A stretch of 64,000 bases of DNA from Foliamicus sp963666765 (lineage in GTDB: Bacteria > Pseudomonadota > Gammaproteobacteria > Steroidobacterales > Foliamicaceae), in contig OY762933.1 in NCBI GenBank assembly GCA_963666765.1, forward strand, positions 62,001 through 126,000, read 5' to 3'. Positions 17,928-26,722 of the stretch are shown here, piece after piece. Both the position numbers and the translations under genes were made by a program. The notes under the pieces were generated by a model, which worked only from the letters and a program-made list of their open reading frames with translations, had not been told where the DNA came from and did not search any database. The number at the start of each line of letters is the position of its first letter. Position 1 is the first letter of the stretch.

Positions 17928-19133
17928 ATGCTGACGCCCCTGGGCAACCCGGGATTTTCCATGCTCTGGTCGGCCAACACCCTCTCGCTGACGGCGTTCT
18001 GGATGACGGAGGTGGCCTGTGCCTGGCAGATGCGCGTCATGACCGACGCCGATCCCCTGCTTGTCGCGTCCGTCTATACGGCCCTGCAGCTTCCGATCAT
18101 GTTCCTGGTCATTCCCGCCGGAGTCATTGCCGACCTCTCGGACCGGCGGCGCGGGATGATGTGGACCCATGCCTGGCTGGCTTTCAGCCTTGGCGTATTG
18201 CTCTGGTTGACATGGACAGGGCGGATAACGCCCTTGCTCCTGCTGGTCTGCCTGCCCCTGATTTCCATCGGGCTGTCGATGCGCATGCCCGCGATCGCCG
18301 CGCTCATACCCGACATGGTGCGCACCGACCAGATTCCCGCGGCGGTGAGTCTCAACAACGTGGCCCAGAACGGTTCCCGCCTGGTCGGCCCGGCGCTTGC
18401 GGGAGCGATCATTGCCGGCCTGGGCGTGGCCGCCGTCCTGGCGCTCAACACGGCCATCATGGCCCTGATCGTTCTGATGTTCCTGCGAATGCGCTATCGC
18501 CCGGAGAAGAGCGATCAGGAGGTGAAACCGCAACGATTCCGTGACGCCGTGAAGGAAGGCGCGCTGTTCGCCGCGCGCACGACCTGGAAACGCAACATAC
18601 TCATCCGCCTGTCCATCTTCTTCGCCTGCGCCGCGGCCATTCCCGCGCTGATGGCCGTGCGCTTCGACAACAGCGAGACCTACGGGATCATGTACGGCTG
18701 CTTCGGCGCGGGCTCGCTGCTGGGTGTGTTCGTTATCGGCAAGCTGGGCTACAAGCGGCTCAACAACAGGCTCAACGGCGGACTTCTGGTAAGCGCGGTC
18801 TGCATCATGCTGTTCGGCGTGGTTGACGAGCCGCTGCAGGCGGGGCCGTTGCTGGCCTGCATCGGGGCGAGCTGGCTGTTCTGCATGAACAGCATCATGG
18901 TCGCCGCCCAGATGCAGCTTGAGCCGGGTATGCGCGGGCGCGGTCTGTCCTTCATATACACCCTGGGAACCGCCAGCCTGGCCGGCGGCGGACTGTTGTG
19001 GGGAGCGGTGGCGCGCGGCGCCAGTCCCGCCGTGGCGCTGATTGCATCCGGCGCCTGTCTGCTGCTGGCCCTGGCCGCTACCTACCGGCTGAGCATCGCC
19101 GGCCCCGAAGGCGCGCTCGCGCCGTCGGGTTAG
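17928..19133 (+). CDS. MFS transporter (MFS_3/EntS-like)
   Basis: About 401 residues from ATG 17928, chosen because MLTPLGNPGFSMLWSAN is the usual short N-terminus of this family. In-frame starts at 17859, 17868 and 17901 would lengthen it and overlap the IclR gene. The first loop VIADLSDRRRGMMW is a motif-A variant, and LNNVAQNGSRLVGPALAG is typical of this subfamily. It likely exports or imports a metabolite at the inner membrane. Its 3' end overlaps the convergent cytochrome gene by 4 bp. Confidence 0.85.
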   Translation: MLTPLGNPGFSMLWSANTLSLTAFWMTEVACAWQMRVMTDADPLLVASVYTALQLPIMFLVIPAGVIADLSDRRRGMMWTHAWLAFSLGVLLWLTWTGRITPLLLLVCLPLISIGLSMRMPAIAALIPDMVRTDQIPAAVSLNNVAQNGSRLVGPALAGAIIAGLGVAAVLALNTAIMALIVLMFLRMRYRPEKSDQEVKPQRFRDAVKEGALFAARTTWKRNILIRLSIFFACAAAIPALMAVRFDNSETYGIMYGCFGAGSLLGVFVIGKLGYKRLNNRLNGGLLVSAVCIMLFGVVDEPLQAGPLLACIGASWLFCMNSIMVAAQMQLEPGMRGRGLSFIYTLGTASLAGGGLLWGAVARGASPAVALIASGACLLLALAATYRLSIAGPEGALAPSG

Positions 19134-19579
19134 AGGGTTTTCAGGTAGGCGATGATGGCCGCGCGGTTTGCCTCCTGGGGCAGGCCCACAAAGGCCATGG
19201 AGGTGCCGGGGACCAGGGTCGCGGGACGCAGCAGCCAAGTGTCGAGTTTTTCTTCGTCCCAGACAAAATCCTGCTGCCTGAGCGCATCGGAATACAGCGA
19301 ATCCTCAAGGCTCGCCGCCGGCCGATTGAGAATGCCCGCCAGGTTCGGCCCGATCTTGCTGCCCTTGACCTCCTCGGTCGCGTGGCAGGCCTGGCAGAAC
19401 ACGTAGAGCCGCTTGCCGCGCGTCACCAGCCGGGGGTCCAGAGGCTCGGCTGCGGCGGTTTCCCCGGACGGCACCGCGTCATCGGCTGCAGTCGCAGAAG
19501 GAAGGACTGCGATTGCAAGAAACATTGCCGCGCACAGGACGCTTGCGCCGAATGTGTTCCTGATTTTCATGACATTCAT
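19130..19579 (-). CDS. Small c-type cytochrome, predicted periplasmic
   Basis: 149 residues with a signal peptide (SVLCAAMFLAIAVLPSATAA). The haem site is CQACH and a likely Met ligand lies in VPGTSMAF, as in class I cytochromes c. The ATG overlaps the TGA of the amine oxidase gene (ATGA at 19576-19579), so the two are coupled. In Pseudomonas nicotine catabolism, the amine-oxidase-family enzyme NicA2 passes electrons to a cytochrome c (CycN). By analogy this cytochrome may accept electrons from the neighbouring enzyme. Confidence 0.9.
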   Translation of the reverse strand: MNVMKIRNTFGASVLCAAMFLAIAVLPSATAADDAVPSGETAAAEPLDPRLVTRGKRLYVFCQACHATEEVKGSKIGPNLAGILNRPAASLEDSLYSDALRQQDFVWDEEKLDTWLLRPATLVPGTSMAFVGLPQEANRAAIIAYLKTL

Positions 19580-21057
19580 GCCCGTTGAAGGATTTCGAAG
19601 GCCGCCCGCTCGCCGCTTTCCATGGCCGATTCCATCCCGAATTCCATCCGCCGGGTGTGTTCTCCCGCGAAGTGCAGCCGATCGTGCGGAACGATCATTT
19701 CCCGGGCGAAGCGGGCGATCTGGCCGGGAGCGAACATGTGGCGGCAGCCCTGGATCAGCGGGTTCTTGCGCCAGCCGTACAGCGCCATGAAGCGGAACTT
19801 GCCGGCGGCAGCCGGGCGAATGCGGGCGATCTCCGATTCGATCAGGGCCAGCGCCTGGTCGTCCGGCAACTGGTCGATGCGCGCCGAGGTCATTCCGGTG
19901 AAGGTCAGAATGAACCGGTGCTTGTCCTCGCCCGGCCGCTTCTCCATGACCCACATCGTCTGAACGGTCCCGTCCGTCCAGAACGACGGTTCCAGCCCGT
20001 CCTCTTCCCAGTACGGCTCCTTCACAAGGCCATACGCGCGGGTCGTGCCGCGATAGCCCAGCGTGAGGACCGCTTCGGCCTGGCGCCCGGCGAATCCCGG
20101 AGAGACGGAAATATTGCGCAGGGTAGAAAACGGCACAGCGGCCACCACGAAGTCCGCGCGGTAGCGGCTGCCGTCGAGGCAGCGGATTTCCGCGTCCGGT
20201 CCGGACATGTCGATCGCCGCGGCCACCTTGCCCAGGCGGACCCGGTCGCCGAGCGCCGCGGCCATGGCTTCCGGCAGTCTCGAAGTGCCGCCGGCGATGT
20301 TGCGGATTGCGGGAATCTCCTCGTCTTTCTCGTTCGTCCCTCCCAGGCCGAACGCCGTGTCCGTGTCTTCCGACTCCGTCCTGCCGAAATTCGCGTCGAA
20401 CACGGTCCGGGTGCGCTCCTGCATGATGGCGAGGCTGGAAGTCGTGCGCAGGTCCAGGTAGTAGCCGGCGAACCGCAGAGCGGCGGGCGAAGCGCCGCTT
20501 TTCCGCAGCAGTTCGAGCATCGAGACGTCGTAGGAGAAGAACTCGGGCGAGAGCCAGTCATCCAGTTCCTTAAGCGGGTTCAGCCGGCCGAGCAGGGTCA
20601 TGCCCACCAGCGACGGCGGTATGTCGCGCTCGTTGTCCGCCAGCTTGTTGACCGGCGAGTCGGCCCAATCCCCGGACCGCACCCAGGCGCCGTCCACATG
20701 GTTGGACATCGGCATGATGAAACGGTGCTGGGGGATGAGCTCGAGGTCCAGGCGGGAGCACATGTCGAGCACCCGCGCATACGAACGGCCGATCTGGCTG
20801 GCGCCGTATTCGGGACGCGTTTCCACTTCGTCGCCGGTGCGGGCCCGGCCGCCGACGCGCTGCGAGCCTTCCAGCACGATCACATCGAGGCCGAAGTCGG
20901 ACAGCAGCAATGCGCTGTTCAGGCCCGAGAGCCCGCCGCCGATGACCACCACCGTGGCCTTCTCCGCGGCGAAACCCTTTGCCGGCCGCACGAGAGGGTA
21001 GGAGAGCGACAATGCGGAAAGCGAGAGCGCTCCCTTCAGTACCTGTCTGCGCTTCAA
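19576..21057 (-). CDS. Flavin monoamine oxidase family protein coupled to cytochrome c (paralogue 2)
   Basis: 493 residues from TTG 21057 (GGAG about 7 bases upstream), giving a Tat signal MKRRQVLKGALSLSALSL. FAD motifs: VVVIGGGLSGLNSALLLSDF, EGSQRVGGRARTGDEV and the C-terminal FAGEHTRRMEFGMESAMES. It differs more from the two other amine oxidases of the window than they do from each other. No ATG fits this start. Overlap with the cytochrome gene suggests an amine dehydrogenase that does not use O2, but this is inference. Confidence 0.87.
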   Translation of the reverse strand: MKRRQVLKGALSLSALSLSYPLVRPAKGFAAEKATVVVIGGGLSGLNSALLLSDFGLDVIVLEGSQRVGGRARTGDEVETRPEYGASQIGRSYARVLDMCSRLDLELIPQHRFIMPMSNHVDGAWVRSGDWADSPVNKLADNERDIPPSLVGMTLLGRLNPLKELDDWLSPEFFSYDVSMLELLRKSGASPAALRFAGYYLDLRTTSSLAIMQERTRTVFDANFGRTESEDTDTAFGLGGTNEKDEEIPAIRNIAGGTSRLPEAMAAALGDRVRLGKVAAAIDMSGPDAEIRCLDGSRYRADFVVAAVPFSTLRNISVSPGFAGRQAEAVLTLGYRGTTRAYGLVKEPYWEEDGLEPSFWTDGTVQTMWVMEKRPGEDKHRFILTFTGMTSARIDQLPDDQALALIESEIARIRPAAAGKFRFMALYGWRKNPLIQGCRHMFAPGQIARFAREMIVPHDRLHFAGEHTRRMEFGMESAMESGERAAFEILQRA

Positions 21058-21099
21058 GTTCAGCTCCGATACCCTGGGAGGGGGGTCGTCCCGACCTCC

Positions 21100-21120
21100 G
21101 CGAAGGCGAGACACCTTCGC
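21100..21120 (-). repeat. Hairpin downstream of the nitrilase gene (REP-like)
   Basis: GCGAAGG and CCTTCGC form a 7-bp stem in the 80-bp gap between two genes on the minus strand, followed by further G/C-rich symmetry. There is no T-run. Related palindromes at 25627-25650 and 26651-26669 suggest a REP-like or RNA-stabilising family. Confidence 0.4.
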
Positions 21121-21137
21121 TCCCGGGAGTATAGCAA

Positions 21138-23207
21138 TTACACCTGGATCGACTCTGACTTGCGGCGGTCCGTCTCCGCCAGCCGCCTGGCCTCCTTCGG
21201 CTTCAGCGCGGGGCCGTAGACGCGGCTGGAAGTGACCGGCGCGTTGGGATCGACGCCGCTCGGCCGGACGAACACGCCTCGCGCGTAGAAGCTGTCGAGC
21301 CGTTCCTTCAGCGGACCGAAGCCGATGTACGGGTTCTCCAGCGGATCCGGTCCCCAGAGATTGTTGGGCAATCCGACCTCGCCGGCGTAGATGTGCGCAT
21401 AGACCTCCGGGTCGTCCCACAGCGGCAGGTTCGTCATGGGGTTGGCGCGGGCGCGTTGCAGCGCCTTCAGGTCGATGGCGCCGGTGAGTATGCACCCTCC
21501 CGGTCCGTCCGCCACGCCCTGGATCGTGCCGTCGAAGTTGACGACCTTCGAATGCCCGCGCATCTGACTCGTCGGGAATTCGCCGTTGCCGTGATGAAAA
21601 AACTCCGCGCCGGGCATGGCGGACAGCACGTAGGCGGTGTTCTCGAACCCGCGCGTGGCGCGTGCGGCATCCCAGCCCGACCGTTGGCTGCCATGCCCTT
21701 CAGAGGTGGGGTGAATGATCACTTCCGCTCCGTACTTCGTCATCATGCGCGCGATTTCCGGGTGGGCCTGGTCGAAGCACACCATGGTCGCCAGCCTGCC
21801 GATCGGCGTATCGGCCACCGGGAACAGGAAGTCGTAGCCGAAGATGTCCAGGTAGCGGTCATATACGCTGCTCGGCGTGGTGTCCGGCAGCGAACCCCAA
21901 ACGTCGGCGCACTGGATCTTGCGGTAGCGATGAATGAGATTGCCGGTGTCATCCAGAATAAAGGCGGAATTGAACACATGCCCGGGCAGCCTGTCGTCGA
22001 TCTCGAAGGTGGAACCCGCCACGTAGACCTTGTGCTGAAGGGCGAAATCCTGCAACAGCTCCATTTCCGGGCCCGGGTAGCGTATGGCCAGGCGCTGCAG
22101 CGTGATGGGCGAGCGATAGCCGTGCCCCCCCTGGCCATGCATGAAGAACTCGGGCATCACCACCAGCTTGATGCCGGGGTTGGACGCCAGCCGTCCCGCC
22201 AGCCGCAGCGCCCTTTGCGTGTTCCTGCGGCGCAGATCGTCCGCGTCGTGTTCCCGCTTGATGATCTTGCCGACAGTCTGCGTCAGGATCACGTCGTATT
22301 GCTCAATGCGGTCGGGCTGCGACGGAGCGGGGTTCTGCGCCAGGCGGCGCTCGCACTCGGCGATCCACGCCTCACGGCCCCTGGGCGGGCGCGAAAGCGG
22401 TTCGGGACGCCGGTCGATGAGCCGCTGGTAGCCGTCGGCGTAGAGGTTCGCCCTGAGATGCAGCGGCTGCACGGCGAAAATCTCGTTGCGGCGGCGCCTC
22501 AGCCGCTCGATGTCGAGGTCCGGCAGCAGCAGGTCCGCCTCGCCGGCGGCGTGGGTGGTTGCGCCGTTGAAATCGATCAGACTGGAGCAGCTTGGCCCCT
22601 GGGGCGTGCCGCCCAGCGCGCCGGCGACGGCCACGAAGGAGGTGTTCTCCCAGGCGCGGGCCCGGCGGGCGTTGCGGCGCGACTGGAACAGGTGATCGCT
22701 GACCTCGGCCACCGGGTTGAGGATGATCTCGGCGCCGGCCCAGGTGAGTGCGCGTGCGTAGTGCGAGAACAGCACGTCCTCGCCCGGCAGTATGCCCACC
22801 TGGCCGATGGGGGTGCTTGCGATGCTGAAATCCGCGGGCCGGCCCACGGGCGCCGTCGAGTCCTCACCGAAACCCGTTACGAGGTCCGGTGAGATTTTCG
22901 GCACGGTGAGCAGCGGTTCGCCTTCCGCCGAAAGCAGAAAGCCGATAGTGGTTACCCCGTCATCGCCCGCCACGCCGGCCGCCCCGGCGAGCATGACGCT
23001 CTCGGTGGAAGCGATGTCGCCGAGCGCCGCCAGCAGCGTGTCCTGTTCCGGGGCGTCGTCCGCGGGGGCCGCCCGCGGTATCAGCAGAAGAGGTTCCGCC
23101 TTCGGATCGAGCTGGCGCCGGCGCACCAGTTTCATGGCGTTTTCCACATGTTCCGCGAGCGCCTCGGTGTCCGTAGCGCTCCAGGCCCGTTGCGAAATGA
23201 TCAGCAT
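21138..23207 (-). CDS. Tandem two-domain carbon-nitrogen hydrolase (nitrilase superfamily)
   Basis: 689 residues, twice the usual size. The C-terminal domain (about 310-580) is intact: Glu in VMPEFFMHGQ, Lys in HRYRKIQCAD, Cys in TMVCFDQAHPE. The N-terminal domain has the same fold signs (TPIGQVGILPGEDVLFSHYA, AGAEIILNPVAEVSDHLF), but the Glu position reads IPRAAP and the Cys position is lost; the Lys survives in VPKISP. It is probably an amidase or nitrilase with one catalytic and one structural domain. GGGAG is 7 bases before the ATG. Confidence 0.85.
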   Translation of the reverse strand: MLIISQRAWSATDTEALAEHVENAMKLVRRRQLDPKAEPLLLIPRAAPADDAPEQDTLLAALGDIASTESVMLAGAAGVAGDDGVTTIGFLLSAEGEPLLTVPKISPDLVTGFGEDSTAPVGRPADFSIASTPIGQVGILPGEDVLFSHYARALTWAGAEIILNPVAEVSDHLFQSRRNARRARAWENTSFVAVAGALGGTPQGPSCSSLIDFNGATTHAAGEADLLLPDLDIERLRRRRNEIFAVQPLHLRANLYADGYQRLIDRRPEPLSRPPRGREAWIAECERRLAQNPAPSQPDRIEQYDVILTQTVGKIIKREHDADDLRRRNTQRALRLAGRLASNPGIKLVVMPEFFMHGQGGHGYRSPITLQRLAIRYPGPEMELLQDFALQHKVYVAGSTFEIDDRLPGHVFNSAFILDDTGNLIHRYRKIQCADVWGSLPDTTPSSVYDRYLDIFGYDFLFPVADTPIGRLATMVCFDQAHPEIARMMTKYGAEVIIHPTSEGHGSQRSGWDAARATRGFENTAYVLSAMPGAEFFHHGNGEFPTSQMRGHSKVVNFDGTIQGVADGPGGCILTGAIDLKALQRARANPMTNLPLWDDPEVYAHIYAGEVGLPNNLWGPDPLENPYIGFGPLKERLDSFYARGVFVRPSGVDPNAPVTSSRVYGPALKPKEARRLAETDRRKSESIQV

Positions 23208-23244
23208 GTTTGCACTCCCGATTGATTCACGCCGGCTTGCCGGT

Positions 23245-24741
23245 TCAAGCCGTACTTGTGCCTTCGGCTTTCAGCATAGCTTGCAGCCGCCGGTTGATTT
23301 CCCGCTGCTTCTCCAGCGATACGTCGAACTTTGATACCACCCACAGCACCAGGAAGCACCCCAGAACGCAAAATCCGGCGGAGAAATACGCCAGTGCCTC
23401 CACTTTTTCCCAGGGGACCGAGCCCACCGGCGCGCCCGCCGGAAAGCTGATGATATCGAGGTAGATTCCGGTCAATAGCACCATGACCGCGCCTGCGGTC
23501 TTGATGGCGAAACTCCCGAACCCGCTGATCAGCGCCTGCTGCCGCATGCCGGTGTTGACTTCGTGCTCGTCGGCCACATCGGAGCCCAGCGATGCGATGG
23601 CCACCAGGTATATGCCCAGCAAGACTCCCGCCGCCATGAACATGCCGATGAGCGCAAAGGCCAGTTCCCGGGACGCCGGCGGCGGCAACACTCCGAATAC
23701 CGGCAGCAGCACCGCCAGCGCCGTCAGGGCGGTGAATCCGGACATGCCCACCGCAATGCAACGCTTGCGGTCCAGCGTCTTGACCGCGAACGGCAGGACG
23801 ATCGCCCCGGTGGCGGCGCCGATGGCCTGGGCCGAGGCCAGCCAGCCGGTCAGGTCGGCCGGCGTTTGCCACAGATAGGTGATCAGGTGCACCCGCAGCA
23901 CCGAGATGGAACTGATGGCGAAGAACACCACGATGGCCAGCATTAGCGAACGGCGGACATTCGGCGTTACGGTCATGGCCGAGATGACGGCCTTGAGGAC
24001 CGCGACCGGCCCGATGCGCGGCTTCGGCCTCGGCGGCTCCAGCCGTTCGATCCCGACGACGGGTTTGAGCGTTCCGGCGATGTTGATCATCATGGCAAGG
24101 ACTGCGACCGTGGCGAAGGCGGCGGCAAAGGGCGGGTAGTTGGCCGGGTCCAGTTGTCCCCGCGAATAAGAAGCGCTTTCCAGAAAGAAGTAGCCGAAGG
24201 CCAGCAGCGGCAGGCCGATGCGGGCTCCCTGCATCCCGACGGTGCCGAAAGCCTTGATTCTCGGGCGCACGCTTATATCGCGGCTGAGCTCGGCGCCGAC
24301 GGCCTTGTAGGGCACATGGAACAAGGTAATGAACAGCCGGTTGAGAACGGCGAAGAGCAGCAGCCAGGCAAACAGTCCGCCCTGACCGAGTCCTTCCGGC
24401 GGCACGAACAGGGCATAGAAGCAAAACCCGAAAGGCACGACGGCACACATCATCAGGGTGTGCCGGCGTCCATACTTCCAGCCCTGGGCGCGGTCGGACA
24501 GAAAGCCAACGTAAGGATCGGATACGGCATCGACGATGAGCGCAATCAGAATTGCGACGCCCGTCAAGGTGCCAGACAGGCCATGCACCTGGGCATAGAG
24601 AAACAGGACGAAGGCATTCCAGGACCAGTTCTTGATGCTGTCGGGAATGTTGCCGACCCCAAAGGCCGCCATGGTGTGCAGCGGCGTCTTTAGCTCAAGC
24701 TGGTTGGCCCCGGAAGGGCCGGGATTGCCGGGCGCGCTCAC
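23245..24741 (-). CDS. GPH-type MFS carrier (sodium:glycoside symporter-like)
   Basis: 498 residues with about 12 membrane segments. Family signs: the short loop DAVSDPYVGFLSDRAQGWKYG and GRRHTLMMCAVVPFGFCFYA. These symporters bring sugars or related organic compounds through the inner membrane with a cation. GTG 24741 overlaps the TGA of the DUF1838-like gene (GTGA), so it is co-translated. It is the most likely inner-membrane importer of the cluster. Confidence 0.85.
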   Translation of the reverse strand: MSAPGNPGPSGANQLELKTPLHTMAAFGVGNIPDSIKNWSWNAFVLFLYAQVHGLSGTLTGVAILIALIVDAVSDPYVGFLSDRAQGWKYGRRHTLMMCAVVPFGFCFYALFVPPEGLGQGGLFAWLLLFAVLNRLFITLFHVPYKAVGAELSRDISVRPRIKAFGTVGMQGARIGLPLLAFGYFFLESASYSRGQLDPANYPPFAAAFATVAVLAMMINIAGTLKPVVGIERLEPPRPKPRIGPVAVLKAVISAMTVTPNVRRSLMLAIVVFFAISSISVLRVHLITYLWQTPADLTGWLASAQAIGAATGAIVLPFAVKTLDRKRCIAVGMSGFTALTALAVLLPVFGVLPPPASRELAFALIGMFMAAGVLLGIYLVAIASLGSDVADEHEVNTGMRQQALISGFGSFAIKTAGAVMVLLTGIYLDIISFPAGAPVGSVPWEKVEALAYFSAGFCVLGCFLVLWVVSKFDVSLEKQREINRRLQAMLKAEGTSTA

Positions 24742-25610
24742 GCCTTGCCGTCCTCGCCGATCCACTCAGCCATTTCGGGGCGGTACTTGTGCAATTGCTC
24801 CAGGTACTCCTGCGGCAGGCTCTCGACATCGCGCGCCTTGTGCCCGGAGGCGTGCCAGACGGCAATGCCCGCGTTCGCCGGCATGTTCATCCAGCGCTGA
24901 AACGGCGCGACGAAGGTGGAATTGAACCGGGTCTCCAGGCGCGGCGCAGCGAAATCGGCCGCCGCCGCCCGGTCCAGAAAACCCGTTGCGAACTCCTTCA
25001 TCGGAATCGGCCGCCCTTCGGGGCGGTCCTTGTAGCCGTTGTGCATCGCATAGTCGCCCTGAGCGGTCCACATGAGATGGATGACTGCCTCGAATCCCGA
25101 GTTCTCGTCCCTTTCCACGACGCCGCGCTCGTCCAGGAAGACGATCCGCTGCGCTCCGGAGATATTGGGCTCGACGGTGAGTTCTTCCCCGGTAATGGGG
25201 TTGCGCCAGGGTTGGCCGCTCAGGGTCTCGTTGGTCTCGGGGGCCTTGAGCAGGGTGAAGATCCGGTACTGGAACTGGTATTCGCCGCCGCCGAGATCGA
25301 CTATGCGTTTCATCTCGCATCCTTCCAGGCGGAACAGCATTTCGGGATGGCGGTCCGCGTATATGCCCAGGTAGGCGCCGCGCCACCATTGCGGCGAGAT
25401 CCGGCCCGACAGGTCGCCCATGGAACGCAGGAAGTTGTGAAATGCCTTCTGCGGATCCAGCATCCAGTCGTCCTTGAGGTCCGGCGAATCCTCGAACTCC
25501 GCCCCGAAACCCGCCGAGGGCAGGAAACCCGCGATTCCTGGAAGCAGGCCCAGCCCGGCCGCGCCCAGCAACCCGCGCCGATCCATCAATAATTGTTCGT
25601 TGTTATTCAT
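24738..25610 (-). CDS. DUF1838-like protein, exported (paralogue 1)
   Basis: 290 residues with a Tat-like signal (MDRRGLLGAAGLGLLPGIAG). Recognised by blocks shared with the neighbour at 25652-26566: YRIFTLLKAPE, NPITGEELTVEPNISG and WMNMPANAGIAVWHASGHK. The family has no established function. Two tandem copies next to carriers and oxidases suggest a catabolic role or a periplasmic binding role. It ends with GTGA overlap into the GPH carrier. The family name is from memory and moderately sure. Confidence 0.7.
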   Translation of the reverse strand: MNNNEQLLMDRRGLLGAAGLGLLPGIAGFLPSAGFGAEFEDSPDLKDDWMLDPQKAFHNFLRSMGDLSGRISPQWWRGAYLGIYADRHPEMLFRLEGCEMKRIVDLGGGEYQFQYRIFTLLKAPETNETLSGQPWRNPITGEELTVEPNISGAQRIVFLDERGVVERDENSGFEAVIHLMWTAQGDYAMHNGYKDRPEGRPIPMKEFATGFLDRAAAADFAAPRLETRFNSTFVAPFQRWMNMPANAGIAVWHASGHKARDVESLPQEYLEQLHKYRPEMAEWIGEDGKA

Positions 25611-25626
25611 TCAACCCCTTTTCTCC

Positions 25627-25650
25627 GGGAGCGAGGACGTCCTCGCTCCC
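25627..25650. repeat. Perfect 24-bp palindrome between the DUF1838 genes
   Basis: GGGAGCGAGGAC is followed immediately by its exact reverse complement, with no loop bases. It fills most of the 41-bp gap between two genes on the same strand. It could act as a terminator-like or mRNA-stabilising hairpin that sets relative expression of the two genes. Confidence 0.65.
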
Positions 25651-25651
25651 A

Positions 25652-26566
25652 TCACGGCAGGCGCCCCATGGCCTTGAGCCGGCGCGCGAACCTCGACGGC
25701 TCGCTGTCGAATTCCGGCGACTGTTCAAATCGGTCGCCCAGATCGGCGCGTGCAGCGGCAAGGTAGTCCTTGTCCAGTACGTCCAGCGAGGTGATCTTAT
25801 AGCCTTGCACGTGCCAAAGCAGGTGGCCGGCGTGGTCCGCCATCTCCATCCACGGGAAAAACGGCATCAGGACGTGGCCGGCGAAGTTGGCCGGCACGCT
25901 GGTCCGGTCCGGGTCGGCGAGGTCGGCGCTGCGGGCAAACATCGTGAGCTTCGAGCCGGCCGGCGGGCGGATGAACTCGTCCGGCCACTTGTTCTCGCCC
26001 TGAAATGACACGGTCTCGCCCACATGCCGGACCACGACGTCGAATTCCGAGCTGGCGTAGAAATCCGGGTAGGCCTCGCGCATGACGCGATAGACCACGC
26101 CACGCGGCGAGATCTCGCGTCCCTCGGTCATGCGGCTGATATTGGGCCTGACGGTGTTGCGCGCACCCGTGAACGGGTTGTCGAATTCGCGCATCACGAG
26201 ATCGCTTTCAAAATCGCAGTAGTAGCTGACCAGACTGTCGAAGCTCAGGAACTCCGTGTCGGAAAGCGGCCTGATCCACTGCTGCTCGCACCCCTTCACC
26301 CGCACGGCCGGTACGAGTCGGTCGGGCGGCAAAAAGGCGTAGACCTCGGCGCGCGTGGCCCAGATCACCCTCCCCGAGTCCAGCCGGCCGCTGGCCTTGA
26401 CGAAGGTGCGAACGCGCGACCCCAGGTCGTCGAGGTCGAGTTCGGGGTCGTTCGCGGCCGTTGCCGCGGCGGCCGGCATTGGGGCGCCCCAACCGGCGGC
26501 CAGCACGGCGCTGCCGCCCAGCATGCCCAGGAGCTGCCTGCGGTGCATCGGCGCGTCAGCGTTCAT
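25652..26566 (-). CDS. DUF1838-like protein, exported (paralogue 2)
   Basis: 304 residues with a signal HRRQLLGMLGGSAVLAAG. Shared blocks with paralogue 1: NPFTGARNTVRPNISRM, the central RVMREAYPDFYASSEFD region and FFPWMEMADHAGHLLWHVQG. ATG 26566 is chosen; the longer frame to 26644 has no signal peptide at its start. It is divergent from the amine oxidase at 26723, so a shared regulatory region lies in the 156-bp gap. Confidence 0.7.
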   Translation of the reverse strand: MNADAPMHRRQLLGMLGGSAVLAAGWGAPMPAAAATAANDPELDLDDLGSRVRTFVKASGRLDSGRVIWATRAEVYAFLPPDRLVPAVRVKGCEQQWIRPLSDTEFLSFDSLVSYYCDFESDLVMREFDNPFTGARNTVRPNISRMTEGREISPRGVVYRVMREAYPDFYASSEFDVVVRHVGETVSFQGENKWPDEFIRPPAGSKLTMFARSADLADPDRTSVPANFAGHVLMPFFPWMEMADHAGHLLWHVQGYKITSLDVLDKDYLAAARADLGDRFEQSPEFDSEPSRFARRLKAMGRLP

Positions 26567-26650
26567 CAGGCATTTGTCCCGCAATCCCTCCACCGCGCAT
26601 CGCGGTCCCCAGGGGGCAACAGTGTACGAGACACCATTCACCACATGGAC

Positions 26651-26669
26651 CGAGGGCGTCCCGCCCTCG
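26651..26669. repeat. Hairpin in the DUF1838/amine oxidase divergent gap
   Basis: CGAGGGCG and CGCCCTCG form an 8-bp stem with a 3-base loop, 54 bp before the amine oxidase start. It resembles in base pattern the palindromes at 25627 and 21100. No clear function. Confidence 0.45.
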
Positions 26670-26722
26670 AAGGATCCTCAACGCGTACACTTTGTCCTCG
26701 CACGGATTCCAGTGTTGCACTT

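Noticed and set aside
17832..19238. 468-codon minus-strand frame opposite the MFS gene
   Set aside because: It is Gly/His/Arg-rich and mirrors the MFS codons; no domain is visible. It is a product of high GC content.
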